A stretch of 64,000 bases of DNA from Sphingobacteriia bacterium. Its GTDB lineage: Bacteria > Bacteroidota > Bacteroidia > Chitinophagales > Chitinophagaceae. A model generated the notes under the pieces. That model did no database searches and was not told the DNA's origin. It was given only the letters and a program-made list of their open reading frames with translations. A program made the translations under genes and the position numbers. Within the stretch, counting starts at the first letter, position 1. Each line of letters starts with the position of its first letter. Shown here piece by piece: positions 26,849 to 35,281 of the stretch. The stretch covers positions 372,001 through 436,000 of the forward strand of contig JAFKLS010000017.1 in NCBI GenBank assembly GCA_017304675.1. The letters run 5' to 3'.

Positions 26849-28313
26849 TTAGTTCTACTGCTTTACTAATATTGTTATTCCAGTCTACGCTGCAAACAAA
26901 TAAGCGGTCGTTTGCTGCAGCAATGGATTTATCCCTGCTGTATATTGTTTTTTTATCTGCCACAACCAGGTCTATTATGGTAGCATACTCAAACTTCTCT
27001 TCAACATTATTGGGCAAAGCAAGTATGATAAACCCTTTAATCTTTTCTTCTCCATTATAATTAATTACAAACTGGTTTTTATTTTTTTCAACCACGGGCT
27101 TCGGTGGCGGAACACTATCTATCCAATACATTGGCGGTACCAGTGCAGGCAAAGCATAGTAATGCATTCTCAAACTATCAGACCATCCGTTAGGGTTGGC
27201 AGTAAAGTTTTTACTGCTGAAATATGCACTGCCCTGTGTGGTAGTATATTCTCTTAGTTTTTTAATCTGGTTAGGCAACTCATCTTTATCTTTCCATGCA
27301 GTATTTGTGTTGGCCCTGTAAAAGCCGTGGCCTATGTAAATATGTTTTCCGTAAGCATGCTTATTCCACCAATCCAACAAAACATCATAATCACAAAGTT
27401 TATGGCCCCGCTCCCAGTATAATTGCGGAACAACGTAATCTATCCAGCTTTTTTTCAACCATAATAAAATATCTGCATACAGATCATCGTAGTTGGTTTG
27501 GCCGGCTTTGGTATCACTTCCTTCTATGTCTTTGTCTTTGTTACGCCAAACACCAAAAGGGCTGATGCCAAATTTAACCCGCGCATTGGCCAACTTAATA
27601 GTTTCCGATAATTGCCTGATAATACTATCGCAATTGCTTCTTCGCCAATCATCTTTACTCATGCCATTCCCATATTGTTTAAATGCCTGTTCATCCGGAA
27701 ATTCTTTTCCGGCTATGCGATATGGATAAAAGTAATCATCCATATGTATTGCATCAAGGTTATAACGTGTTACCAGGTCTCTCACCACCCTGGCCACATG
27801 ATTTCTTACTTCAGGCAACCCGGGGTTAAAATATTTTTTATCTCCATAGGTTAAAAACCATTCAGGATGAATTTTTGTAAGATGTGTTGGAGCGATGGAA
27901 GATTTCGTAATGTTGAATACAGCCCTGTACGGATTTAACCATGCATGAAACTCCATACCCCTTTTATGTGTTTCTTCTATCATGAACTGAAGCGGATCGT
28001 AATACGGCGAAGGCGGTAACCCCTGCACGCCAGTTAAGAACTCGCTCCAGGGTTCGTATTGAGATGGGTACAAAGCATCCCCTGCAGGGCGTATTTGTAC
28101 AATCAATGCATTCATTCCGTTATGCTGGTGCATATCTGCCAGCTTAATAAACTCTTCTTTCTGTTCTGCAACGCTCAGGCCCTTTTTACTGGGCCAATCA
28201 ATATTATCTACACTTGCTATCCAAACTCCTCTGAATTCAAATTTTGGAGGTGTTTGTGAAAAAGCAAAAAATGAAAAGTGGAAAATGAAAAATAGGGAGA
28301 TTAGTTTTTTCAT
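26844..28313 (-). CDS. GHL10-type glycoside hydrolase-like protein (YngK family), secreted
   Basis: 489 aa. Signal peptide residues 1-20 (ends FAFSQ), then the GHL10 domain with FRGVWIASVDNIDWPS, NGMNALIVQIRPAGDALYPS, the acidic motif IHMDDYFYPY, FGISPFGVWRNKD and VVPQLYWERG. Members are predicted barrel glycosidases, some acting on cell-wall or peptidoglycan-like glycans; the substrate here is not known. Residues 8-19 of the signal peptide are encoded by a heptanucleotide array (28258-28292). No lipobox, so a periplasmic or secreted protein. Confidence 0.85.
   Translation of the reverse strand: MKKLISLFFIFHFSFFAFSQTPPKFEFRGVWIASVDNIDWPSKKGLSVAEQKEEFIKLADMHQHNGMNALIVQIRPAGDALYPSQYEPWSEFLTGVQGLPPSPYYDPLQFMIEETHKRGMEFHAWLNPYRAVFNITKSSIAPTHLTKIHPEWFLTYGDKKYFNPGLPEVRNHVARVVRDLVTRYNLDAIHMDDYFYPYRIAGKEFPDEQAFKQYGNGMSKDDWRRSNCDSIIRQLSETIKLANARVKFGISPFGVWRNKDKDIEGSDTKAGQTNYDDLYADILLWLKKSWIDYVVPQLYWERGHKLCDYDVLLDWWNKHAYGKHIYIGHGFYRANTNTAWKDKDELPNQIKKLREYTTTQGSAYFSSKNFTANPNGWSDSLRMHYYALPALVPPMYWIDSVPPPKPVVEKNKNQFVINYNGEEKIKGFIILALPNNVEEKFEYATIIDLVVADKKTIYSRDKSIAAANDRLFVCSVDWNNNISKAVELK
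28258..28292. repeat. Heptanucleotide array forming the signal peptide core of the GHL10 gene
   Basis: Five 7-mers in phase: gaaaaag, caaaaaa, tgaaaag, tggaaaa, tgaaaaa. On the coding strand this reads as Phe/Ser-rich codons, the hydrophobic core of the signal peptide. Confidence 0.7.
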
Positions 28314-28389
28314 GTGGCTAAGATAACCCCGATTGGCGAGGTTTCGTATTTGTGTGGATGAAATGCCACTGCATGGTGTTTAATTAACA

Positions 28390-29421
28390 TCAATCTTCCC
28401 AAACTTTCAGCCCCTCACTGCAATTGGCGCAGATATCAATATTCTTACGGCTGGTCATTAATTCTTTCCTGAATTGCCTGTAATTATCGTTTTGCCAAAT
28501 ATCTTTAAACGATTGCATTTTTAAATTTCCTAACTGGTGCATGGCATCTTTATCAAAACAACAGGGCACTACAAGGCCATCCCAGGTAATTACATTGGCA
28601 TGCCATAATTTCCAGCAATGATTCTGTAAGCCGCTTTTAGAAACAGTAACACCTTTTTCGTTTTTCTTATAGCGGCTGTATTTGGCAATGGATGGGATCA
28701 GTTGGTTAGGATCATTCTCATAATCGTATACCTGGGCTGTTTTAAATCGAACCTGGTCTACCCCAATTTCTGCACCAAGCTTTTTAATTTCTTCAATTTG
28801 GTGTTCGTTTGGTTTTACCACCAGAAACTGGAAAAAAACAAATGGTGTTTTGCTTTTCAGTTCTTTTTTCCATTTTACAATATTCCTTGCGCCCTCTAAC
28901 ACTTTTTCTAACTTGCCACCCACCCTGTATTGCTGGTAAACATCTTGCGTGGTGCCATCTATAGAAATAATCAGCCTGTCTAACCCACTTTCTACTGTTT
29001 GCCTGGCTTTTTCCTCCGTTAAATAATGTGCATTGGTAGAAGTGGCCGTATAAATGCCTTTACTGTGAGCATATTGTACCATTTTTAAAAAATCCGGATT
29101 CAGATATGGTTCTCCCTGAAAATAAAAAATAAGATACAGCAGGTCTTTATGAATGGCATCTATGGTTTGCTGAAAAAAAGAAGATTGCAACATTCCTGTT
29201 GGTCTTGTAAATTCTCTTAACCCGCTTGGGCATTCCGGACAGCGGAGATTGCAGGAAGTAGTAGGCTCAAAAGAAATAGAAATAGGATACCCCCACTGTA
29301 TGGGCTTTGCCACTATTTTACTTAGCTGGTAGCTCATCCACACTTTTGAAGCATTCATTATTCGCCGAAAAGTGAGCTTCGATAAAAAATTAAGGCTGTC
29401 GTTAAAATTATAATACCCCAT
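28390..29421 (-). CDS. Radical SAM/SPASM-domain protein
   Basis: 343 aa. The SAM-binding 4Fe-4S motif is Cys57-x3-Cys61-x2-Cys64 (SCNLRCPEC), followed by the radical SAM half-barrel. The C-terminal SPASM-type extension has CWKLWHANVITWDGLVVPCCFD and a final ICANCSEG for auxiliary Fe-S clusters. Such proteins modify peptides or other substrates with radical chemistry; no peptide precursor is recognisable nearby, so the substrate is unknown. The 5' region is shared with the divergent gene at 29602 and contains an FNR-type box, so oxygen-responsive expression is possible. Confidence 0.87.
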   Translation of the reverse strand: MGYYNFNDSLNFLSKLTFRRIMNASKVWMSYQLSKIVAKPIQWGYPISISFEPTTSCNLRCPECPSGLREFTRPTGMLQSSFFQQTIDAIHKDLLYLIFYFQGEPYLNPDFLKMVQYAHSKGIYTATSTNAHYLTEEKARQTVESGLDRLIISIDGTTQDVYQQYRVGGKLEKVLEGARNIVKWKKELKSKTPFVFFQFLVVKPNEHQIEEIKKLGAEIGVDQVRFKTAQVYDYENDPNQLIPSIAKYSRYKKNEKGVTVSKSGLQNHCWKLWHANVITWDGLVVPCCFDKDAMHQLGNLKMQSFKDIWQNDNYRQFRKELMTSRKNIDICANCSEGLKVWED

Positions 29422-29527
29422 ATCGTTTGTAAAAATAAGCTCCCCAATTTAAAAAAGCTGAGTACAGCAGGAAGTTTCGGATAGCGAAAACAGTTATTCA
29501 TTGTTTTAAAGCAATTGCTGCTTACGG

Positions 29528-29541
29528 TTGATGACAATCAA
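29528..29541. promoter_or_regulatory. Perfect FNR-type box
   Basis: TTGAT-GACA-ATCAA, centre 29534.5, an exact match to the classical FNR consensus. A -7-like element TTGGTTTG ends at 29571, 36.5 nt from the centre, the geometry of a class II activator at about -41.5. Confidence 0.75.
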
Positions 29542-29548
29542 TATAGAT

Positions 29549-29564
29549 ACTGATAAATGTCAGT
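29549..29564. promoter_or_regulatory. Second CRP/FNR-like palindrome
   Basis: ACTGAT-AAAT-GTCAGT, one mismatch from a perfect dyad. It overlaps the ATG at 29557, which argues that this codon lies in the promoter and is not the true start. Confidence 0.6.
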
Positions 29565-29601
29565 TGGTTTGCAAATAAGGGCAAATATTTTTGAACTGAA
29601 T

Positions 29602-29985
29602 ATGCAGTTGGAAATTAATGATATGATGAATATTGGCTCGCTACAGTACGAGTTTAATAAATTGTTCCCTTATTTAAAATTGGAATTTTATGAAAAAGAC
29701 CATGCCAATAATAAAAAGGTGATTCCTAAAAATATTTATAACAACAGCAGGTTGTTAAAAGAATTTATTGTTTCCAGGAACCACCCTCAATTTATTATTG
29801 CACCTGAGATGACAGTGCAACAGCTTGCAGAAAGCTTTGCAAAATATTATTCACTGATTACAAAAGTTTTCAGGCGCTCGGGAAATGTATGGCTAAGCAC
29901 CAGTGTTACAGACGGCTGGTCTCTCTACGAACAAAACAAGCAGGGAGAGCTGATAACAGCACAAATGTCTGACAACAGGCTTTAG
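29602..29985 (+). CDS. Uncharacterised small protein next to the oxidase regulators
   Basis: 127 aa from ATG 29602 (MQLEINDMMNIGSLQYEF). An in-frame ATG at 29557 would give 142 aa but lies inside an operator-like palindrome and upstream of the predicted transcript start. I do not recognise the family. Visible: a soluble mixed alpha/beta protein, no Cys, no membrane segment; a central TVQQLAESFAKYYSLITKVFRRSG helix region and a GNVWLSTSVTDGWSLYEQNKQGE end. The stop overlaps the convergent response-regulator stop by 4 nt. The FNR-type box in front suggests low-oxygen induction. Function unknown. Confidence 0.75.
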   Translation: MQLEINDMMNIGSLQYEFNKLFPYLKLEFYEKDHANNKKVIPKNIYNNSRLLKEFIVSRNHPQFIIAPEMTVQQLAESFAKYYSLITKVFRRSGNVWLSTSVTDGWSLYEQNKQGELITAQMSDNRL

Positions 29986-31046
29986 TTCTTCAGGTCTTTT
30001 AATTTGTTGTAGTTCAGGATTGTGATTTTGCTGGCATGTACTTCTATTAGTTTCTCGTCTTTAAAATCACTCAGGGTTCTAATAGTGCTTTCTGTAGCAG
30101 TACCGGCAATATTGGCCAGGTCTTCCCTGGATATATTAATGGTAAAGTTATCTGAGCCTTCTTTAACAAACCTATTGTGCAGGGTTATCAATGCATCCGC
30201 TACTTTTTTCCTTACAGAATTATACGCAAGCTTAACAAGCTGCTCTTCTTTTTCATGCAGGCCAACACTGAGCATTTTTATAAATTTTTTAGATACATCT
30301 GCATTTTTATACACAAGTGAATAAAAGTCTTCTTTAGGCAGCAGGCATATTTCTGCATCTTCTAATGTAACAGCCGTTTCATTATACTTACCCTCTTCCA
30401 GCAGGGCCAGGTAACCGAAAAACTCTCCCTCATTGTACAATCCGGTGATAAATTCTTTCCCGTTTTCGCCTGTAATGCTTGTTTTCACTTTCCCTTTGTT
30501 TAAAAAGTAAACACCCCTTGGGTAATTGCCTTCCCGGTATATTTCTTCTCTTTTCCTGTATTCTCTCAATTCTTTTTCTTCAGATAATTGTTTAAGGGTA
30601 TCAAAACCTTTTACGTCTGATATAAATTCGTTCAGGCCCTCTATGCTTTTACTAAATTCTTTCCTCAGAAGATCACTTTTTTTCAAACGACTTTCAATGG
30701 CGTTTAATAATTCAACATCATCAAAAGGTTTAGTAAGGTAATCGTCGGCTCCCATTTCCATTCCTTTTCTAAAATCGGTACGTTCAGCTTTGGCCGTTAA
30801 AAAAATAAATGGCGTACTGGCTGTTTCTACATTTTTAGAAAGCAATAACAGTACACCGTACCCATCTAATTGAGGCATCATAATATCGCAAATAATCAAC
30901 TCCGGTTTTTCTTTCTGGGCCAGCTCTACCCCTTCTCTTCCATTCATGGCAGTTGATACCTTATAGCCTGCCAGTTCAAGAATTTCGGCGGTATTTTCAC
31001 GCATCTCAGTGTTATCTTCTATCAATAATATCCGTTTACTCATCAT
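29982..31046 (-). CDS. Receiver-CRP/FNR fusion response regulator
   Basis: 354 aa. Residues ~4-125 are a receiver domain: acidic pocket Glu10/Asp11, phospho-acceptor Asp54 (IICDIMMPQLDG), Lys in YLTKPFDD. Residues ~150-275 are a cyclic-nucleotide-binding-type beta-roll (GVYFLNKGKVKTS, GEFFGYLALLEEG). Residues ~280-354 are an HTH_Crp domain with ISREDLANIAGTATESTIR, where a Glu and an Arg sit where FNR uses them to read TGA. It lacks the N-terminal Cys cluster of FNR, so oxygen sensing must come from elsewhere, presumably the kinase whose stop overlaps this start by 8-11 nt. The likely job is to control the divergent cbb3 oxidase genes. Confidence 0.9.
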   Translation of the reverse strand: MMSKRILLIEDNTEMRENTAEILELAGYKVSTAMNGREGVELAQKEKPELIICDIMMPQLDGYGVLLLLSKNVETASTPFIFLTAKAERTDFRKGMEMGADDYLTKPFDDVELLNAIESRLKKSDLLRKEFSKSIEGLNEFISDVKGFDTLKQLSEEKELREYRKREEIYREGNYPRGVYFLNKGKVKTSITGENGKEFITGLYNEGEFFGYLALLEEGKYNETAVTLEDAEICLLPKEDFYSLVYKNADVSKKFIKMLSVGLHEKEEQLVKLAYNSVRKKVADALITLHNRFVKEGSDNFTINISREDLANIAGTATESTIRTLSDFKDEKLIEVHASKITILNYNKLKDLKN

Positions 31047-32265
31047 TTTTTATATTTGGTATTTTTATTGCAAATGTTGTTCCTTTTGCCAACTCGCTTT
31101 CAACCGTAATTTCACCTTTCAATAATTCTACATAACGTGCAACAATGCTAAGCCCTAAGCCGGTGCCCTGTATATTCATTACGTTATTTCCTCTGAAAAA
31201 TCTTTCAAAAAGGTGTTTTTTGTCTTCTTCAGTAATTCCGATGCCATGGTCTTTTATTTGAATTTGAAGATGATCTTCAAACAAAACAGTACAAGCCTCT
31301 ATAGAAGCATTTTCAGGAGAGAATTTAATAGCGTTGGATATAAAATTGAAATAAACAATCCGTAGCACTTTCTTATCCAAACAAATGTTTTCCCTGCCTG
31401 TATGTTTGTATTTAATTTTCTGTCCTCTTTTGCAAAGTTCCTGTAACTCCTGCATTACTGTTTCCGAGAATTGAACCAGGTTAAAGTTTTCGTTTAAAAT
31501 GGTAATTTTTCCTTCTTCCAGTTTACTGATAGAGAGTACATCGTCGAGCAAATCGGTCATATGCGTAACTGCCGATTTAATCCGGCTCATATGATGTGCC
31601 TGTTTTTCTGTATTGTTCAGTTCGGTATATTTTCCAACAAGGGTTAAAGAAGAAAGAATTGTGGCCAGTGGTGTTCTGAATTCGTGAGATGCCATAGAAA
31701 CAAAACGGGATTTCATTTCATTAAGTTCTTTTTCTTTTTCCAGAGACTGTTGCAGCTCTTCTCTGGATATTTCAAGTTGTTGCAAGGCCTCTTCTAATAT
31801 CATGGTTCTGTCTTTTACCCTTTTTTCCAATTCCAGCGCCAGCTTTTCAAGGCTTTCTTTTTGTTGTTGAATACTTAGCTCCTGCTGTTTTCTTACAGAA
31901 ATATCTATAATAAAAGCAATCACATATTTTTTACCGTCAGACTCAAAGGGGCTTAAACTCACCTCTACCGGCATTTCTTTCCCGTTTTTGGTAATGCCGA
32001 ATAAATCTCTTCCAATACCCATGGAACGGGCTTGTGGATTCCGGTTGAATTTATCCCGCATAGCGTGATGCCCACCGGAAAACCTCCTAGGAATAAGCAC
32101 TTCAATAGGCTGGCCAATCAGTTCCCCTTTATTATACCCAAAAAGGTTTTCTGATGAAGGGTTGGCCATTACAATATGGCCCTGCACATCTACTATCAAT
32201 ATGCCCTCCGTTGTAAACTCAAAAAGCGCTTTAAACATTTCCTCCTGTAAAAGACTGTATGCCAT
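31036..32265 (-). CDS. PAS-domain sensor histidine kinase (FixL-like PAS)
   Basis: 409 aa, no membrane segment. PAS domain at about 8-125 (TTEGILIVDVQGHIVMANPSSENLFGY), coiled coil 125-185, HisKA with phospho-His194 (ASHEFRTPLATI), HATPase with NAIKFS, DHGIGI and GTGLGLSIV. In the PAS, His66 and Arg86 of GIGR have exactly the 20-residue spacing of the haem ligand His200 and Arg220 of Bradyrhizobium FixL, as I recall that sequence. Many non-haem PAS domains share part of this motif, so haem binding is inference. Cotranscribed with the receiver-CRP gene and divergent from ccoI. Confidence 0.9.
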   Translation of the reverse strand: MAYSLLQEEMFKALFEFTTEGILIVDVQGHIVMANPSSENLFGYNKGELIGQPIEVLIPRRFSGGHHAMRDKFNRNPQARSMGIGRDLFGITKNGKEMPVEVSLSPFESDGKKYVIAFIIDISVRKQQELSIQQQKESLEKLALELEKRVKDRTMILEEALQQLEISREELQQSLEKEKELNEMKSRFVSMASHEFRTPLATILSSLTLVGKYTELNNTEKQAHHMSRIKSAVTHMTDLLDDVLSISKLEEGKITILNENFNLVQFSETVMQELQELCKRGQKIKYKHTGRENICLDKKVLRIVYFNFISNAIKFSPENASIEACTVLFEDHLQIQIKDHGIGITEEDKKHLFERFFRGNNVMNIQGTGLGLSIVARYVELLKGEITVESELAKGTTFAIKIPNIKNDE

Positions 32266-32326
32266 AAGGCATAAAGATAAAAAGATATGGTTTAAAGCAA
32301 ATATGTATTTATATGGAAAAAATAAA

Positions 32327-32342
32327 ACTGATTGTCGTCATT
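32327..32342. promoter_or_regulatory. CRP/FNR-like operator between kinase and ccoI
   Basis: ACTGAT-TGTC-GTCATT, centre 32334.5. A -7-like TTTATTTG (32363-32370) ends 35.5 nt from the centre, close to the spacing seen at 29528-29571. It may also affect the divergent kinase gene. Confidence 0.6.
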
Positions 32343-32389
32343 TTTTTGCTTTCAACGCTAAATTTATTTGCACTGTTATTTAGCCAGTT

Positions 32390-34807
32390 ATGAGTAAAAT
32401 AATTGAAGCCAAAGTGCAATGTTACCATTGTGGGGAAACCTGTGTTAGCGTTATATCTGCAAATGATAAGCACTTCTGTTGCGAGGGTTGTAAAATGGTG
32501 TATGAGATTTTAAATAGAAACGGTCTCTGCAATTATTATGAATTGGCAAAGAATCCCGGCACTTCACAAAAAATAAAAGTACGGGAGAATAAATTTTCTT
32601 TTTTAAACGATGCGGCCATTGCCAACTCGCTTATTTCTTTTAAAGATGATGAGCAAACACATATAGGCTTTTACCTGCCGCAGATACATTGCAGCAGTTG
32701 TTTATGGTTGCTGGAAAACCTTCATAAAATAAATGATGCAGTGATTAGCAGTAAAGTGAATTTTGAAAGAAAAGAAGCTTTTCTTGTTTTCAATCACAAC
32801 AAAATATCACTTCAAAAAGTAGCGGAGCTATTAACATCCATCGGATACGAGCCATATATCAGTTTACACCAGTTGGAAAACAAAAAAGCACCTCTCAATA
32901 AATCTAAAATTTATAAACTGGGCGTAGCAGGTTTTTGTTTTGCCAATATAATGTTGTTGAGTTTTCCGGAATACCTGGGCATTGATACCAAAGAACAAAA
33001 CCTGATGGTTTTATTCAGGTACCTGAATGTACTGCTTAGCCTGCCTGTATTTTTTTATTCGGCTTCCGAATTTTATATAAGTGCATGGAAAGGTTTACAA
33101 CATAAATTTTTAAATATAGATGCGCCTATTGTGTTAAGTGTTTTGGTAACTTTTGCAAGAAGCCTTTACGAAGTGTTTTCAGGAACAGGTTTGGGCTATT
33201 TCGATAGTATGAGCGGTATTGTATTTTTTATGTTGGTAGGAAGAGTATTACAGGATAGAACTTACCAGCAATTAAGCTTCGACAGGGATTATACTTCTTA
33301 TTTTCCCATTGCCGTTACAAGGATAAAAGAAAAGCAGGAAGAAAGTGTTGCCTTACCATCTATTCAACTGAATGATACTTTGCTTATCCATCACCAGGAA
33401 CTTATTCCGGCAGATGGTATTCTTACAAGAGGAAAGGCCCTGATAGATTATAGTTTTGTTACAGGAGAAAGCATTCCTGTAGAAAAAGAAATGGGAGAAA
33501 TTATTTATGCCGGAGGAAAACAAATTGGCAGTAATATTGAAATGCTGGTAATTAAAGAAGTAGCACAAAGCTATTTAACCGGCTTATGGAACAGGGAAGA
33601 ATTTAAAAAACAAAGCAATAAAACCGAGCACTCTTTTGTTCACTTGGTAAGTCGTTATTTTACCTGGGGTGTTTTTACAATTGCATTCTTTGCAGGGGTT
33701 TATTGGTATTTGCACGATACTTCTAAAGTTTGGAATACAGTTACCGCCGTTTTAATTGTTGCCTGCCCCTGTGCATTATTGCTAAGCAACACTTTTACCA
33801 ACGGCAATATTTTGCGTATTCTTAGCCGCAATCATTTTTTTATAAAAAATGCACAAACCATAGAAGAACTTGCAAACATTAATTTTATTGTTTTTGATAA
33901 AACAGGAACACTCACCTATAACGATTATTCCGATGTACAGTTTGATGGAAAAGAGCTAACAGATGAAGAAAAAAGGAAAATTACAGCATTGGCTGCACAA
34001 AGTACACACCCATTAAGTAAAGCAATTGTTCAATATTTACAGGTGCCGCAAAAAATACAGGTAACTGCATTTAAAGAGCATAGCGGTAACGGCATTGAAG
34101 GGTTTGTTGGGGGAGACCTGGTGAAGATAGGCTCGCTTCCCTTTATAAGCGGTAGCGCCACATTAGAAAAAGATATATCTACAAACGCTTATGTTTCTAT
34201 TGAAGACAAGGTAATGGGGCGTTTTATTTTAAAAAATCATTATAGAAAACATATTGCACCCTTATTACAAAAACTCAGTCAGCGATATCCTGTTGCCGTA
34301 TTAAGCGGTGATAATGCAGGTGAACAAAAATTTTTACAGAAAATACTTGGTTTTGAAGCACAGCTTTTATTTAACCAAAAGCCCATAGATAAATTAAATG
34401 CTATCAGATTATTACAGCAAAACAATAAAAAAGTTTTAATGGTAGGAGATGGCCTAAACGATGCGGGAGCATTAAAGCAGGCCGATGTTGGAATAGCCGT
34501 TACAGAAAACAGCAACAGTTTTACACCTGCAAGTGATGGTATTTTAGAAGCCAGCCAATTACCCATTCTTTTACGCTTTATTAAATTGTGCAAAGCCAAC
34601 AGGAAAATTGTTTTAACGGCATTCATTATTTCTGTTCTGTACAATATTATTGGCCTGGCATTTGCTGTTCAGGGAATATTACAGCCTGTGGTAGCGGCAA
34701 TCTTAATGCCTTGCAGTAGTATAAGCATCTTGTTAATCACGTTCGGCCTTAGTAACCTTATTTCAAAATTTTTAAAACTTTCACACCCGTTATCTTCCAG
34801 AACATGA
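32390..34807 (+). CDS. ccoI: Copper-transporting P-type ATPase for cbb3 oxidase (CcoI/FixI)
   Basis: 805 aa. An N-terminal Cys-rich metal-binding module (CYHCGETC ... CCEGC) and an HMA-like domain with Cys101-x2-Cys104 precede eight transmembrane segments, the TGES actuator motif, the membrane CPC metal site (Cys459-Pro-Cys461), phosphorylation site Asp503 in DKTGTLT and hinge GDGLNDAGAL. It exports copper to the periplasm for the binuclear centre of the cbb3 oxidase encoded downstream. The operator at 32327-32342 suggests control by the adjacent kinase/receiver-CRP pair. Confidence 0.94.
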   Translation: MSKIIEAKVQCYHCGETCVSVISANDKHFCCEGCKMVYEILNRNGLCNYYELAKNPGTSQKIKVRENKFSFLNDAAIANSLISFKDDEQTHIGFYLPQIHCSSCLWLLENLHKINDAVISSKVNFERKEAFLVFNHNKISLQKVAELLTSIGYEPYISLHQLENKKAPLNKSKIYKLGVAGFCFANIMLLSFPEYLGIDTKEQNLMVLFRYLNVLLSLPVFFYSASEFYISAWKGLQHKFLNIDAPIVLSVLVTFARSLYEVFSGTGLGYFDSMSGIVFFMLVGRVLQDRTYQQLSFDRDYTSYFPIAVTRIKEKQEESVALPSIQLNDTLLIHHQELIPADGILTRGKALIDYSFVTGESIPVEKEMGEIIYAGGKQIGSNIEMLVIKEVAQSYLTGLWNREEFKKQSNKTEHSFVHLVSRYFTWGVFTIAFFAGVYWYLHDTSKVWNTVTAVLIVACPCALLLSNTFTNGNILRILSRNHFFIKNAQTIEELANINFIVFDKTGTLTYNDYSDVQFDGKELTDEEKRKITALAAQSTHPLSKAIVQYLQVPQKIQVTAFKEHSGNGIEGFVGGDLVKIGSLPFISGSATLEKDISTNAYVSIEDKVMGRFILKNHYRKHIAPLLQKLSQRYPVAVLSGDNAGEQKFLQKILGFEAQLLFNQKPIDKLNAIRLLQQNNKKVLMVGDGLNDAGALKQADVGIAVTENSNSFTPASDGILEASQLPILLRFIKLCKANRKIVLTAFIISVLYNIIGLAFAVQGILQPVVAAILMPCSSISILLITFGLSNLISKFLKLSHPLSSRT

Positions 34808-34832
34808 TTCCATAACCTTAAAATTTTTAGCC

Positions 34833-35231
34833 ATAAAAACCGCTAAACAAGTAATTGAAGGTAAAGCACATTACAACAATGTTGTTGGCCCGCACGAAAA
34901 GGTTTTGAATGCTGTGAAGATTATGAAAAAAGAAGATATCTCTTACACCATTGTAATGGATGAAGAGAAATATTTAGGCATTTTCGGAGAGAAAGAATAT
35001 TCTCAAAGTGTGGTACTAAATGGTAACCATGCCGATGAAATGCTGGTTAAAGAACTGTTGGGCACCGTATATCCCGCCATTGACGCAAGCGATACAACCG
35101 ACAACTGTATAAAATTGATGAGTTGTTATAAACTTCGTTACCTGCCTGTGTTTGACGGGTTTGATTTTATAGGTATTGTAACTGAAAATGATCTTTTAGA
35201 CGAAGTGGCCAAGGAAAAAACAGTTAAATAG
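34833..35231 (+). CDS. CBS-domain protein without a canonical start codon
   Basis: Tandem CBS-domain protein. Similarity in composition begins at ATA-AAA-ACC-GCT (34833: KTAKQVIEGKAHYNNVVGPHEK) and runs to KEKTVK; the second CBS motif is visible (YLPVFDGFDFIGIVTENDLLDE). Between the in-frame stop at 34773 and a TTG at 34905 there is no ATG, GTG or TTG. Starting at the TTG would remove the first strand and helix of CBS1 and leave 108 aa. Either a rare ATA/ATT start is used, the protein is shortened, or the start was lost. It lies between ccoI and ccoS, so a link to oxidase assembly or regulation is possible. Confidence 0.65.
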   Translation: MKTAKQVIEGKAHYNNVVGPHEKVLNAVKIMKKEDISYTIVMDEEKYLGIFGEKEYSQSVVLNGNHADEMLVKELLGTVYPAIDASDTTDNCIKLMSCYKLRYLPVFDGFDFIGIVTENDLLDEVAKEKTVK

Positions 35232-35281
35232 CCATTAAAACATAATTTTTTTTAAAGCATTTAGTGCATTCAATAAAAAGG

